Below, piece by piece: positions 21,258-32,997 of a DNA stretch of 64,000 nucleotides; the first letter of the stretch is position 1; every line of letters starts with the position of its first letter. Source of the stretch: Pyricularia pennisetigena (Eukaryota > Ascomycota > Sordariomycetes > Magnaporthales > Pyriculariaceae). The stretch spans positions 3,208,543-3,272,542 of the forward strand of contig NC_043743.1 in assembly GCF_004337985.1 (NCBI RefSeq), written 5' to 3'. A program made the position numbers and the translations under genes. Below the pieces are notes generated by a model. The model ran no database searches, was not told where the DNA came from, and saw only the letters and a program-made list of their open reading frames with translations.

Positions 21258-23015
21258 CTACCAATGTTCATGCAGCCTCTGGCCCCCGGGGATGTCCTTA
21301 TCCTGACTGGTGCGGTGCTCGGACCTGATCTCGACCTCGTTGGAGACCACGATGCCCCTCTCGGGCGGGACCAGATCGGCCCTGCCACGCTCGCCACTCC
21401 TCTTGATGCTGCGCAGCTTGATGTCGCGGACGTCGTCGTGGTCGTCGTGGTCGTCGACGATCCTCTCCTCGCTCTCGCTAAAGGTGAGGGTGCTGGTTCC
21501 CATGTGGTGAAAGTTTGCGCCGCTGTCCCTGGCCGCGGACCGGCTCTTGGCGTAGGCGTTGGTGCGGCTGCTGCCGCTGCCGCCGACGGTGCTGCTCGCG
21601 CCCGTCTCCAGGTCTCCGGCGCGCGCTCCGCCGCCGATGGTGCGCACGCCGTTGTTGCCGCCCGCCCTGCCCTCCGGCGTCTTGTACTCCTTCTTGGTCG
21701 AGCGCAGCGCCGTCGGCAGGTACGGTCGCAGCATCTGTCGTATCAGCGGGAAGATCATCGGGAGGTTGGTCGTCATGACGGCCGTGAAGGCCTCGCGCGT
21801 TCCCCACTGGCCTGCGAGCTGCGCGCCGTCGAGGGGGTCCTGGGTGGAGTGAATGGAGATGTTAGATTTTTTTTTTTTTCAAGGAGTCCAAGACAATAAA
21901 AGCTTGGCTGATACTTGGTCACACGTACAACGAGAACGTAAATGGTCTTCAGGATGGCGCACACGAGCACAAAGATGCCTGCGCCGAGAACGATGGTCGA
22001 TGCAATCTTCTTGCCGAGCCTGAGCGTCGAGCCCCAGAGAAGAGGCAGTGGAATCGCGATCAGGTACAGATCCGTTGCGACGTTGGCGGCGAATGAAGAC
22101 CATACTATGGGGTCTGAGACGGCTGGCTGGCACTGGTCTGTTCGACGGGAGCTTGTCAGTCTCGAAGCAGAAAGAAGAAGAAAAAAAACAGGTATGATAA
22201 GAGGAAAATAGAATAAACGCACTGCCGGGGTCGGGTGAAATCTGCCAGTACTTGTTGAAAGGTCGACATCCGACAAAGATGGTGAGGATGGTACTCAAAA
22301 AGGTGGCAATGACGAGGAAAAACCCGACGTAGATTCGCACTCGGTAGCGGCGTCCAAGACCCTCCACCAGGCGCATGTAGAAGAACAGCATCGAGAGCTT
22401 GAGACTCCAGATCAAGGTCGAGTACATGGTCCAGCCGGCGATCTGAATCTGAGAGCCAATTACTCTGCCATTTTTTTTTTGCGATGAGCATGAGCACACG
22501 GTGCCAGACGTTTTGCTTCTGGATGCTGACTAACCTAAACCCATATTCTGGGCTGTTCGGGTCCAAGTTGGCGCGCTGCTCCGGAGTCATTCCATTGTTG
22601 GCGAAACCCTTGGCCACGTTCCCTATGCTGTAGCCCAGCGAGCATTGACTGGCATATCCCATCTGCGAGCGCATTCCCGACAGTCAGGTATACTGTGATA
22701 TATATCCGATGCTTTGCGCATGTTGGGTTTTGGTTTCGAAAGGGGAAGAAAACGAGGCGGGGAAATAGACTAGAAAAGAGATTAAAAACAAATACCTACC
22801 AGTCCAACCCAGACCAGATAATCATCTGCTCGTAGATTCGCAAAACCAATCGCCTTGATGCGCGCATATGTACGCAGGATGGTCGTCAAGGCTCCGATGC
22901 TGAAGAGAGTCCACAGCTCAACGGTGAACCTGTGAAAATTCTCCTCTGCCGCCGCCGCTGCTGCTGCCTGGGCGGCGGCTGCTGTAGGATCTGTTGCGGT
23001 TGCTGGCGACGACAT
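21258..23015 (-). CDS. Fungal rhodopsin-domain 7TM integral membrane protein
   Basis: Five exons in reading order: 23015-22800, 22662-22535, 22464-22223, 22137-21929, 21839-21258 (458 aa). All introns are GT..AG and the phases match. The protein has an Ala-rich N-tail, then the hallmarks of the fungal rhodopsin domain (Pth11-related, without CFEM): RADDYLVWVGL, KGFANNGMTPEQRA, GSQIQIAGWTMYSTLIWSLKLS, FFYMRLVEGLG, CRPFNKYWQISPDPGNQC, a TDLYLIAIPLPLLWG helix, and the closing WGTREAFTAVMTTNLPMIFPL. A 150-residue cytoplasmic tail follows, rich in Gly/Ser/Arg with an acidic DDHDDHDD run, as in signalling-type members. It sits in the plasma membrane; the ligand is unknown. Intron 2 contains a 10-A run just before its acceptor, and intron 1 (137 bp) is the longest. 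Confidence 0.88.
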
Positions 23016-26000
23016 TGTTGCGGATGCTAGCTGTGGAATAGAAATCCTGACCGACTTTGCCAGGAGGCTGAGGGCGACAAGGGCCTGCAAGGACCAAGCT
23101 GCAATGTCGTCCCCCGTAATCAGCAACGATCAGCGACTTCTGGAATATCTGGATCGCTCCGACTGTCGTACAAGATCTTCTGGTCTCTTTCAGGCAGTCG
23201 GGAAATATCTGTGATCGAAGGGGGGGGATGGGGGGACGCCTTATCCTTTTTAAGTTCTCATAAACATGTCCAAGGGCGGGGCGGAAACTAGGTATAAGGG
23301 GCCGTGATGTAGGTAAGTGTGGTGTGGGACAGGGATTAGACGCAAGAAAGAGATAAAGAAGCAGTGGCTAGAGTAGTAGTAAATATAATTCCAAAACTTG
23401 GAATTTTGCTACTCACATTTAGCCACCGTCGCAGGAAAAGAGAGCGAGAAGAGGGAAAGAAAAAGAAAAAATACACCCCTTGCTTCGCTATCTTTTCCCC
23501 CGTTCTTTGCTGTTTGTTAGACTTGGCGTTGACCCAGGACCTTTTTCTGCAACTCTACCCCACAAGTATTTACTTTTTTTTCTTCTCTCTCCCAATCTCA
23601 ATCAAGGACCCAAAGGGGAGGACAGAGATTGCTTTTTTTTCCCATGTAGTGTGCGGCTGAGCTCTATGGAGTCGCAGCAAAGAAACAAAATCTACCTAGG
23701 CTAGGCCTGATCAAAAAGCTGGCTCGGCATCGTCTTTGTGTTACAAAGGCTTGGCATTTTTTGTCTTGGAGGGAGTCAAGTGTGAAGAAGCAAACGCAAG
23801 GCCGTTTTTTTAGAGGATTTTTTTTTCTTGGCCACTTAGCAGGTTTCGACGATCAGCTCGGCTTGTCCCAGTCCAGTCTCTGCAACGCATGTCTCAAAAA
23901 TTAGCCTAGTAGCGTGGGCGCCGTTCAATCTCGGCGCCGACCACCGTCGGCTGTGCCGGAAACACGGGGGGAACGCTATCTTTTTATTTTATTCTTTTCT
24001 CCGGTTCTCCCTCCTCAAGCCTTGTCATCATGATTGCGAGTTGTACGGTCCATCCAAGGGACCCTGATCTAGTCTTCCCCGGATCAGCAAGACTGCTCAA
24101 CGATGGAAGATTTTGCATGGCAATGTTAACGACAAGCGGTTTGTTAGCTGGTTCTCAAGTGGGGCACCGGCACGTATTGCCGACCTCGATTGCGCGTTGT
24201 TTCCCATCATTTTTCCGGTGCCGGAGTACAATAGAGTACATTAGCATGACACTTACTGTTTGTTAGTTGGTGGCGAGTGCAGCATCTACTATGTATGTCA
24301 CTTTGGCCACCTTAAAGCAGGCATGTCAAAGTGAACAGTGGGTGGGGGTCACTTGGGAGCGGTCGTGTCAAAGGCTGAAAATAGATACTGTAGCTTGGTG
24401 GGTGCCATAGAATCTTTCAAGCCCCTTTTCCAGTTTCCAGGAACGCGGGGGCTTGCTCCAGTAAAGAATCCAATATCAATGCCAGATATTACCAAGTCCG
24501 TTGGACAACAACGATAACAGGGTCTTATTTGGCCGGATTCCGAACATTTCTATTTCATGTTATTATTCCCTAGCGAAAGCGATGTGGCGGCTAGCGGGTG
24601 ATCTCTTGGAGCAGGGATGACGCTGTGGCGGCTTATGGGGTCTGGGGTCCCGACGGATTTTAGTGGGCTGCGCGCCGTGGACGTGGACGACGCGGACCAG
24701 CACTCGCTGTTCAGCGAACGTTAGGTGGTCAGGTCGCAGATGTCGACGTCTGGAAATTTCAACGAGACGCATCAAGTCAAGAATCCTAGCCAGCGTGTGT
24801 GATGAAGCTCATCGCTACAACAACTGAAAAGCTTGGTCGCTATCACAAGATTCCGAAATGCACGTCCGTGCCTGGACTCCAGGTATGTCACCTTAGATTG
24901 GATGGGATGTGCCAACCCGTCTGGGGACGCCCAGATTAGTGGGAGTGACGGTTGGCTCCGTCAAAAAAAAGTTCGGTTGAACCAAAGAGGGGCTCAGTAG
25001 TCCAATGCCGAACCGGCCTGTCGATACCAGCGACATGAGTGGCCAGGAACGAGTCTGCAAATGACCTAGCCACCCTGTTTTCTCCGTTATCGCGTCTCAC
25101 TGGCCACACCTACAGTAGTGTATTTCTCTAGCGTCCAGAAGCTAAGAGAACAACCCTCTTGCCACCGTGCATTCGGCAAAAAGGGACATTAGACTGCAAA
25201 TAGGTATTTTTGTGAGATTGGTGAGGACTTGCGATGCACTATGCACTGACTCGACTCCATTTGAACCCCGGATTTGGGCGCCGTCTATGCAGTCTGGAGA
25301 GTGTAGTTTAACAAAAAGACGCGATTAAACAAGTGTCAAAGCTCCTTGTGACAGGGTGACAGGATGACAGGAGGATGCTCCCGCTTCTTTGCAATCTCCA
25401 TGGTGGTCTGAGCCAATTAGCAGAATATGGTATGAGACAACAAGTCGGTTGCCATAATTGTCATGATATCCTGCGGTTGATGATGATGGGACATGGATTC
25501 CTCCGTATTGCGGGAAGGAAATGACATGTTCTTCGAGACGCGTCCGCCTCCTGCACTTGAAAGCAAACAAATAAACCGAGAAAATTACCATGTAATATCA
25601 AGGTGACGACAAAAACGCCACCAAACCCTACTTAATGTCTTCACTTGCGGTAGGTGACGGGAAGTCCCATGTCGATGAATTTGCCAAGCAACGCGTCCCG
25701 TCTTGTTCTTCAACAACCATCCAGCCTTTTCTCAGTCTGTCCCATCCTGGGACGGCTCCGCTCCATAGAGGAACAGGGGGTGGAGATTGCAAAGATAGGA
25801 CTCGCAAGTTCGCAAGCCTTGTGGTGGTATGTTCGGGGATTTATACATACGTAGTAAGTAGTGCATGCACGGCATCTTCCCCATCCCTCTTTAATCCCAG
25901 TTTGGCAGCTCGAACCCTTGGCAAAGGGGGGTTTTCCCAATTTTTTTTTTTTTTTTTTCTCTGGTGATATGGCTGTGGTGCATATTACAAAATTAGTCTT

Positions 26001-26638
26001 TCGATAGACCGACTGCAAGTCAGACATTGAAGTAGTGGAGTCGCGTTGGGGGACGGGACAAACAAGACAGGCGTATTGACGGCGGTTCGCCCGGGAGCTA
26101 GCCGAGACAATCCACGAACCACTCCCATGCCTGCCCCCACGTTCTATTGAATGAAGAGACGACATCCAAACGAGATGGAAAGGGTTACATCGAGCTGTCA
26201 ACCCGTACATAAAGTAAGTATTCAACGTTGAGTGCCCAGCCGTCATGTCGTTTGTTCTCCATGCAGCTGAGATTTGTCCCACTCCCACACACCACTCGCT
26301 CGCCTCCACTGCGACATCCATCCAACGGCGAGCCGGGTGTCTAGCCCCTCGCCACCATGTTCCTTTCCCAGATTGATCTACTATAGTTTTGGCACAAGAC
26401 GGTGTGTTTTTTTTTGTTTCTGTAGGTTTTTGTCTTTTGTTCCTTTTTATTTTATTGCCTCGGGAATCGTCTCGGCCCATTGCAGGATCCGTCTGTCTTG
26501 GATTTTGTTTAGTGTCTTTGCCACGACAAACCTTAAAAAAAAAAACCCCCCCAAACAGCGATCCCTTTCTTTCTTTCTTTCCTCTCTTGAAAAATAAAGC
26601 ACTTAAGAGGAATTTCCACTCTTTTCCTTTTGCCCATC
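23016..26638. other. Divergent intergenic region, 3.6 kb
   Basis: This region separates the minus-strand 7TM gene from the plus-strand oxidase gene, so it carries two promoters. It contains G-runs (23220-23235), purine-rich (23430-23470) and T-rich tracts (23570-23660, 23800-23835, 25940-25958), and a CT-rich stretch ending in a repeated 'ctttctttctttc' at 26568-26581 just before the oxidase start. A long minus-strand frame at 25710-26480 has no domain and lies across the promoter; it is judged spurious. Confidence 0.5.
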
Positions 26639-26917
26639 ATGATGTATCGATTCAAGATGGAGCTGATCACCAGCGCCGCCGTGCTGTCGAGCATTGCGTC
26701 CGGGCTGGATGTCAACGTCGCCAGGGGTTTATCGGGCGTTTGCCCTCGGGATACCGAGTATGCCAAGCTCGGCTGCAGCCTGTCGCCCGAGTCAAAAATT
26801 TATTTCCCTGGCTCGGCCGAGTTCACCGCTGCAACAGCCCGATGGTCGAACCTTGCCCCGCCCAAGGTTGACGTTGTGGTTGTGCCCGCCACTGAGGATG
26901 ACGTCTCCAAGACTGTG

Positions 26918-26954
<37 letters not shown>

Positions 26955-28455
26955 CTGGTGCTCGGCGATCCATTCCAGATGATCGACTAGGTTCTTGAAG
27001 CTAGTGCAACGAGGCTCGAGGGGCGTGCAGCAGTGACACTGCTCGCTAGGCTATGCAAGCACTCAACTGACATGTTGCATCCCCCCCCCAGGTTAAATAC
27101 GCCAACAAGAATAAGAAGCCTTTCCTGGCATACAATACCGTCCATGGAAGCCTCACCACATTGGGGCGCATGAATGGCGGTATTGAGATCTACCTCAACC
27201 AGCTCAAAGGCATCGAGATTGCCCCTGACGGACAGACCGCCAAGCTCGGTGGCGGCGTCCGGTCCAAGGATGTCACAACCACCTTGTTCGCCGCAGGGAA
27301 GCAGACTGGTAAGCAGCAGAAGCCACCTTCTTCAAGATCCCGCACCCTCTAGAATAGGTGATGTAGATCAATTCCGACCAGAGCGCTGATCAGGGACCAG
27401 TCACCGGCACGTGTGAGTGCGTCTCCATGATGGGTCCCGCCCTAGGGGGTGGCCATGGGTGGCTTCAGGGACACTATGGCCTGGTGGCCGACAACATCGT
27501 CTCCTTCAACGTGGTGCTTGCGGATGGCTCCCAGGTCAGCGTCGACAAGTCTTCGGATCTGTTTTATGCTCTCAAGGGCGCCGGCCACAACTTTGGCATC
27601 GTCACGTCCATCGTCGCCAAGATCTACGACGTGACGCAACCCAACTGGGCCATCAACACCATGATTTTTAGCGGCGACAAGGTCGAGGCTGTCTATGCCG
27701 CCGCCAATAAGCATTACATCAAGAACGGCAACCAGAGCAGGTCGCTCATCAACTGGTCATACTGGCTCAACATCCCGGACCTGGACCCCAAGAACCCCAT
27801 CGTCATCTTTTACATCATCCAGGAGGGCGTCGACGTCGTGGACAAGGCCTTCACGGACCCCTTCACCGCCATCGGACCCCTGGTCTCGACGCCACAGTCC
27901 GGAAACTACACCGAAGTCTCAGGCTGGGCCGGCGTGGCCGACACGGCCCCGCCCTGCCAAAAGACGGGCCTGGCGAACCCGCGCTTCCCCATCTACCAGG
28001 AACGGTACAACGCGACGGCCATGCGCAAGGCCTACGACCTGTACGCCTCGCAGATCGGGCCGGCCGACAGCCCCTTCCACGGCAGCATCTTCATGTTCGA
28101 GGGCTACCCCGGCCAGGGCATGCGCGCCGTGCCGTCGGATTCCACGGCGTTTGCGCACCGGAGCGAGAATCTGCTCAACGCCCCGCTGATCCAGTACCAG
28201 CCCGGCCCGGCGGAGCTGGACGCGCGCGCCGAGAAGCTCGGTAACGACCTCAGGCAGATCCTGCACGACGGGACCGGGCGCAAGGGTCTGCCGCCTGCAT
28301 ATGTCAACTATGGGTACGGCACGGAGCAGCAGACGCAGTTTTATGGTGCTCAGTCCGGGCGAGTGGAGAAGCTGTGCAGGCTCAAGAAGAAGTACGACCC
28401 GAATGGCCGGTTCAGCTTTTATGCGCCGCTGCAGTGCGGCAACGGTTCATATTAG
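26639..28455 (+). CDS. Secreted FAD-linked oxidase, BBE / glucooligosaccharide-oxidase type
   Basis: Exons 26639-26914, 27092-27308, 27401-28455 (515 aa). The ATG at 26657 would give a tighter signal peptide; either start is secreted. The FAD-binding (PCMH) domain spans about 50-240, with PATEDDVSKT, a TVHGS motif (His110) and TGTCECVSMMGPALGGGHG. Cys169 lies 11 residues before the GGG, exactly where the covalent flavin Cys of berberine-bridge enzymes lies. His110 and Cys169 are 59 apart, close to the spacing of the two flavin-linked residues of the family, so bicovalent FAD is predicted. The C-terminal BBE segment reads KKYDPNGRFSFYAPLQC. Such enzymes oxidise sugars or tailor secondary metabolites. 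Intron 1 holds a run of 34 T six bases after the donor. The next gene downstream is an MFS transporter on the same strand. Confidence 0.9.
26921..26954 (+). repeat. T34 homopolymer inside intron 1 of the oxidase gene
   Basis: An uninterrupted run of 34 T starts right after the 5' splice site GTGAGC. Its exact length is likely to vary between assemblies. Confidence 0.9.
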
Positions 28456-29502
28456 AATGCTCGATATTCCCGAATTGTTTTTGGGAGTGGTTCGGGGCCG
28501 AGTTGTTTTTCTGTAACTCGGCAAGGGGAACCATGTTCGAAGCGTGAGTCAGGGCATAATGTATATAATCAAGATATATTCACATACCCAAGGTACATAG
28601 ACAATGGTACGGAAGCTACATACACTCTCGCAGTCCCTATCAATCAGTTGATAAGGACCGGAATTCGGAGTAAATAATAAAAGTAGTCAGAACGATGCAA
28701 GGCTGAGCCAAGCCTTTGGCAATGTTTAAATGAATTACGTGTCCATGTACAGAACGATGTTTTGTACAAAAAGCAACCCAAGTCAGGATATCCCCTGCTC
28801 CGCTTCCCGACGTAGTCCCAACGCTGACTGCCGATGCTCGAGCGGGCGAGGCGGGGTTGACACGCTCAGCTCCAACCATATCCGCTAATTTAGGCAGTTG
28901 TGTCGGTATACCCTGTAGATCAGCGTTGCAGTGGGCCAGACTTCTTTCATCTCAACCTCTGGATTGGACGGGTATTCCAACGTCTTAGTTAAAGCTTCGG
29001 ATATTACATACCCATATTACTCCCGCAGATTCGCTTGAACCACAAACAGAAAAAAAAAAAAAAACTTTACCTAAGTAATTCCTTAGTGATAAGTATGCTA
29101 CGTCGTGCTGTGGTACGACACGCCACCTGGGTTGTACCTGAGTTTGGCGCTTGAAAAAAGCTTTCTCATGACCCGAGTTTTTTTTTCATCGGTTATCCCG
29201 GCCGGGACAGAAAAAGCCGTCCTGTTCGCCGCCGGCCAACTTTTTTATTTTTTATTTTTATTTTTCCCCCTTCGCCTCTCTCTTATTTGTACTGCGTATT
29301 CCTCAACATGCCAATCCCGACTTGAAGACCCAAGCTACTTGAAACCACCGTAATCCGCGATGGTTTCCCGCTCAAAAGACGCTAGAAAAGCAATTTTGAA
29401 CGTTCTGTCTAAATGATCAGCATTGTTGTCCAAGCTAGTTAGATTAGATGTGTTTAAACCCTTGACAAAAAAAAAAGCCCTTTACTTATTCATCGCCCCA
29501 AA

Positions 29503-29542
<40 letters not shown>

Positions 29543-29579
29543 GGTGGGAAACATTTCCCCATTGCGTCACATCCTCGCC
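28456..29579. other. Intergenic between oxidase and MFS genes
   Basis: The stretch holds the terminator region of the oxidase and the promoter of the MFS gene. It has an A run at 29050-29064 and a T run of 36 (29506-29541) ending 38 bases before the MFS start codon. No other gene is seen. Confidence 0.55.
29506..29541 (+). repeat. T36 homopolymer in the MFS gene leader/promoter
   Basis: A pure T run immediately upstream of the MFS start. Poly(dT) tracts are common nucleosome-excluding promoter elements in fungi, but this one is unusually long and may be partly an assembly artefact. Confidence 0.85.
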
Positions 29580-31335
29580 ATGGCTGAGGTCAACGATACG
29601 ACTGCGCTGGCAAAGGCGACAGCGAAAACCAGTCACAAAGATGCCGCTCAAACAGCAATCAGGTCCGACGAGAGCGCCAGCGAGCCGGCTGACAAGCGCG
29701 ACTCTGCCTCGGGGCGGCAGGTCTCGGTGTCTACGGATGATGGTGGCGTGCTGGAGATGGGAGAGGAGGAGTGGAGGGCGGCGGAGAAGAGCCTGGTGCG
29801 CAAGCTCGACATGCTGTTGATGCCCACGCTGTGGATCCTCTTCATCTTCAACTACCTCGACCGTAAAAACATCTCACAGGCCAAGCTCAGCACGTTTGAG
29901 AAGGACCTAGGCCTGGTGGGGAACGAGTTCAACGTTGCCGTGTCCATCCTCAACGTTGGCTACATGCTGATGCAGTTGCCGTCGTAAGTAGTACCACTCA
30001 TGTTATACTTGTCCGACCCCGGGCAGGAAACAACAGATCATCAAAGCAAAAGGACGGCTGATCTCAAACAAAAAACAAAACAAAACAAAGAAACATGCTC
30101 CTGACCCTCGCCCGGCCCTCCCTCTACCTCCCCTTCTGGACCTCTCTCTGGTCCATTGTGTCAGCCGCAACCGCCAGCGCAAAGTCCTTTGGCCACCTGG
30201 TGGCCATCCGCTTCATCCTCGGCTTCGTCGAGGCCCCCTTCTCGCCGGGCGCAATGTACCTGCTCGCGTGCTGGTACCCGCGCCGCGAGCTGGCCCTGCG
30301 CATGTCCATCTTCATGACCGGCCTGCCGGTCGCCACCGCCTTCGCAGGTCTCATCGGCGCCGGGGTGCTGGGCCGGCTCGAGGGCGCCAGGGGCATCGCC
30401 GGCTGGCAGTGGCTGTTCATCATCGAGGGCGTGGGCAGCTTCGCCTTTGGGCTGGCAGCGATCGCCCTGCTGCCCGACTTTCCGGACCAGAAGAGGCGGA
30501 GGTGGTCCCTCGCGCGCTGCCTCATCACCGAGCGCGAGCGCCGCGTCGCCGAGGAGCGGATCCGTCGCGATCGCGTTTCCCTGCCCGTCACGGGCGAGAA
30601 TGGTGTTTTCCACGGCTTGAAGCTCGCCGTGCTTGATGTTCGGACGTGGATCTTTGTATGTTGCACGACCAAAGACGGGGATTGCACCGGCACATGTAAA
30701 GAAACAGCCATGCTAACGCTAAAAAAAAAACCCCCAAAAAAAACCCCCAGGTCCTAATGGTAACAGCCAACCACGCCGCCTACGGCTTCCTCAACTTCTT
30801 CCCGACCATCGTCAAGGGCTTCAAGCTCGGCGGGCAGACCGAGACGCTCCTGCTGACGGCGCCACCGTACCTGGTGTCGGCCCTCGTCGTCCTGTACGTC
30901 GGGATATCGTCCGACAAGAGGAACGAGCGCGGCCAGCACGTGGCCATCCCGCAGATCATCGCCTGCGTGGGCTTCATCATCACGGCAGCGACGCAGAACG
31001 GCCCGACGCGGTACGCGGCCGCGTTCCTGTACATCTCGGGCAGCTTTGCGAGCCTGGCGCCGCTGTTTTCGTGGGCGAGCTCGACGCTCGGCGAGACGCC
31101 ACAGGAGCGGGCGTGCGCGCTCGCCATCGTCAACCTCATCGGCCAGCTCGGCAACATCGTGAGCCCTTATTTCTTCCCGCCCGAAGATGGTCCGAGGTTT
31201 TTGATGGCCAACATGCTCATGATGATGTGCTCGGCCATCGTCGTCGTGGCGAGCGCCGTCATGAAGGTCATGCTGAAGCGCGCCAACGCCGAGCTCCTGA
31301 GGAACAACCCCGAGGCTGTGGTTTATACTCTGTAA
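29580..31335 (+). CDS. MFS transporter, Dal5/allantoate permease type (anion:cation symporter)
   Basis: Exons 29580-29983, 30091-30655, 30751-31335 (517 aa). Intron 1 ends with AAG, a less common acceptor; it is chosen because it alone keeps the conserved QLPSNMLLTL join. The Ser/Thr/Glu-rich cytoplasmic N-tail (1-80) is followed by about 12 membrane spans. The family signature FNYLDRKNISQAKL lies after TM1. The TM4-TM5 block GFVEAPFSPGAMYLLACWYPRRELALR and the GWQWLFIIEGVGS helix are typical of the Dal5 group, which imports small organic anions such as allantoate, nicotinate or pantothenate-like compounds. The second half begins with NHAAYGFLNFFPTIVKG. The substrate cannot be told from sequence. 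It lies tandem with the upstream oxidase, 1.1 kb apart. Intron 2 contains A/C homopolymers. Confidence 0.92.
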
Positions 31336-31643
31336 AACGCTCGGGAAGAAAAGTCCGCTGGGATGGGCCAGTTGGTCAACGACTGGGGTTGTTCACCGTC
31401 GTCCAAGGGTCCAAGGGATGGATAACTTTTGAGAGTGAGAACAATGCATGATATGTAGGTCTTGCAGCTTAGAATTTAAAGCGCCTTTGTCGGTTGACTC
31501 AATACCAAACGTCTATATATATCCCAAGACACAAGACATATTTAGGATAAAATATGAAATCAAGGTAGACAGACCATGAACCGTGAGAACCGCACGAGTA
31601 CGTCATCATTCCAACGCAAGGTATACACAAAACAAAGCCCATC
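31336..31643. other. Short convergent intergenic spacer
   Basis: This 308-base spacer lies between the 3' ends of the MFS gene (+) and the Dap1-like gene (-). It is AT-richer, and no further feature is seen. Confidence 0.6.
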
Positions 31644-32247
31644 CTACTTCTTCTCCTCGTCGCCAACGGCAACAAGCCGCCCGACGACGAGGTACTTGCT
31701 CTCGAACCTCTCCTCCCAGTCCCTGAGGGCATCCATCTCGTCCGGGCCCAGGTCGTCCAGCTTGTCGAGTGGGCCGTTGAGGTCGAGGGTCAGCATGCTC
31801 TCGTCGAAGCTGTGATTGGCCAGGCCGCGGCTGGCGTCCCTGCCCGCAAAGTTCTCGTACGGCCCGCCGGGCCCATAAAAGTTGCGGCCGGCCGTCACGT
31901 CAAAGACGCGGCCGCGCACGGCCAGGTAGACGGGCTTGCCGTCCTTGCCGTCGTAATGGATCAGCGTCTGCGGCGTAAAGGTCCGGAAAACCGTGGCAGG
32001 TGCCTCTCGGGGCATGGCGGGCGGCGGGGTGGGGCGGAAGATGGTGTAGAGCGTGTAGGCGACCACGGCAAGGAGGATGATGTTGAGAGGGGTGAAGAAG
32101 CTGGCTCTGCAAGAAGGGTGTGATAGCCGAAGTTAGTACAAGGCACAAGACGGAGACTTGGGAGTCAAACGGGGAAGCGTACTCGGCGGGTGGCTGCTCT
32201 GCAAGCTTCTTGGCCTCTTGGGCTACTCGCTGCTCAACGTAATCCAT
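31644..32247 (-). CDS. dap1: Dap1/PGRMC-type membrane haem-binding protein (cytochrome b5-like fold)
   Basis: Exons 32247-32183 and 32106-31644 (175 aa); the intron has GTACGC, a CTAAC branch and GCAG. An N-terminal helix is followed by one membrane anchor (about 29-44, LNIILLAVVAYTLYTIF). The MAPR haem domain (about 65-165) contains YDGKDGKPVYLAVRGRVFDV and then FYGPGGPYENFAGRDASRGLA. Tyr99 and Tyr105 match the conserved tyrosines of this family; the second aligns with the haem-ligand Tyr of PGRMC1. Dap1 homologues bind haem and support Erg11/P450 enzymes in the ER, linking this gene to sterol synthesis and azole or damage response (family knowledge). The length is normal and the protein is complete. 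Confidence 0.93.
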
Positions 32248-32624
32248 GGTGATGGCTGAGTGGCTTGAAGCGATGATTGGTGATGCAATCGGCGGGGTCA
32301 ACCGGATGCTGAACGGTCAAGTGCTTCTTGAGGGGGTGTCTTTGTCGAGTATAAATAGGTCCCGTTAAGCTACGGTCGGAATTGCCGGTGAATAAATGGG
32401 CCGCAATTGCGATGGGTCAGACCTGAAGAAGGCTCCGGAAGGTCGTGCTGCTCTCGGAGTCGGGTTGTTCGATCGGATTTCGACTGCGTGGGTGGGTAAA
32501 GTGATTCGTCCGACTTGGATGGCGAAGGGAAGAGCCGGGTGGGGTGCAAGCTGTCAGGAAACCCCACTGACAATGGCCAAAGTTCCCCACTTTGCTCAAA
32601 GCTTACAGACACCCGGTGGGTCGG

Positions 32625-32676
<52 letters not shown>

Positions 32677-32997
32677 AAGAAAAAAAAGAAAAACAAAAGG
32701 ATACAGAAAAATGTTGCGGGCCATATTTACCGAAGTCACTGGCATTAGCCATTGACGGGAGCTTTCTATCTAAATAAATACCCAGCCCTAGTCGCTTAGA
32801 TATTATGCTATAGTCTTGATCTTAGCAAAACAAAACATCGCGACATTTTCCCGCTCAAAACGCAATCCTTTGCGCCAGTCATCTTCACGGGGACGGAGGC
32901 GTTACACCAACCCGATGGCAGCGACTCCTCGCCAGAGGTCGTCGGGCTCACAGAGGCCCAGCGCCAGCGTGTCAGTACACTGCGTAAAGATGCCTAC
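32248..32997. other. Intergenic with T41/A9 tract
   Basis: This is the promoter of the Dap1-like gene. It contains a run of 41 T (32629-32669) followed at once by A9 and a purine-rich stretch, which could fold as a T/A hairpin or be an assembly-sensitive site. From about 32797 a frame is open into the hypothetical gene at 32998. Confidence 0.5.
32629..32699. repeat. T41 followed by an A-rich tract
   Basis: Forty-one T are directly followed by nine A and then a purine-rich 'gaaaaaaagaaaaac' segment. It is purely low-complexity. Confidence 0.9.

Noticed and set aside
25710..26480. 256-codon minus-strand frame in the oxidase promoter
   Set aside because: No domain, a homopolymer-coded Lys run from a T tract, odd composition, and overlap with the CT-rich promoter.
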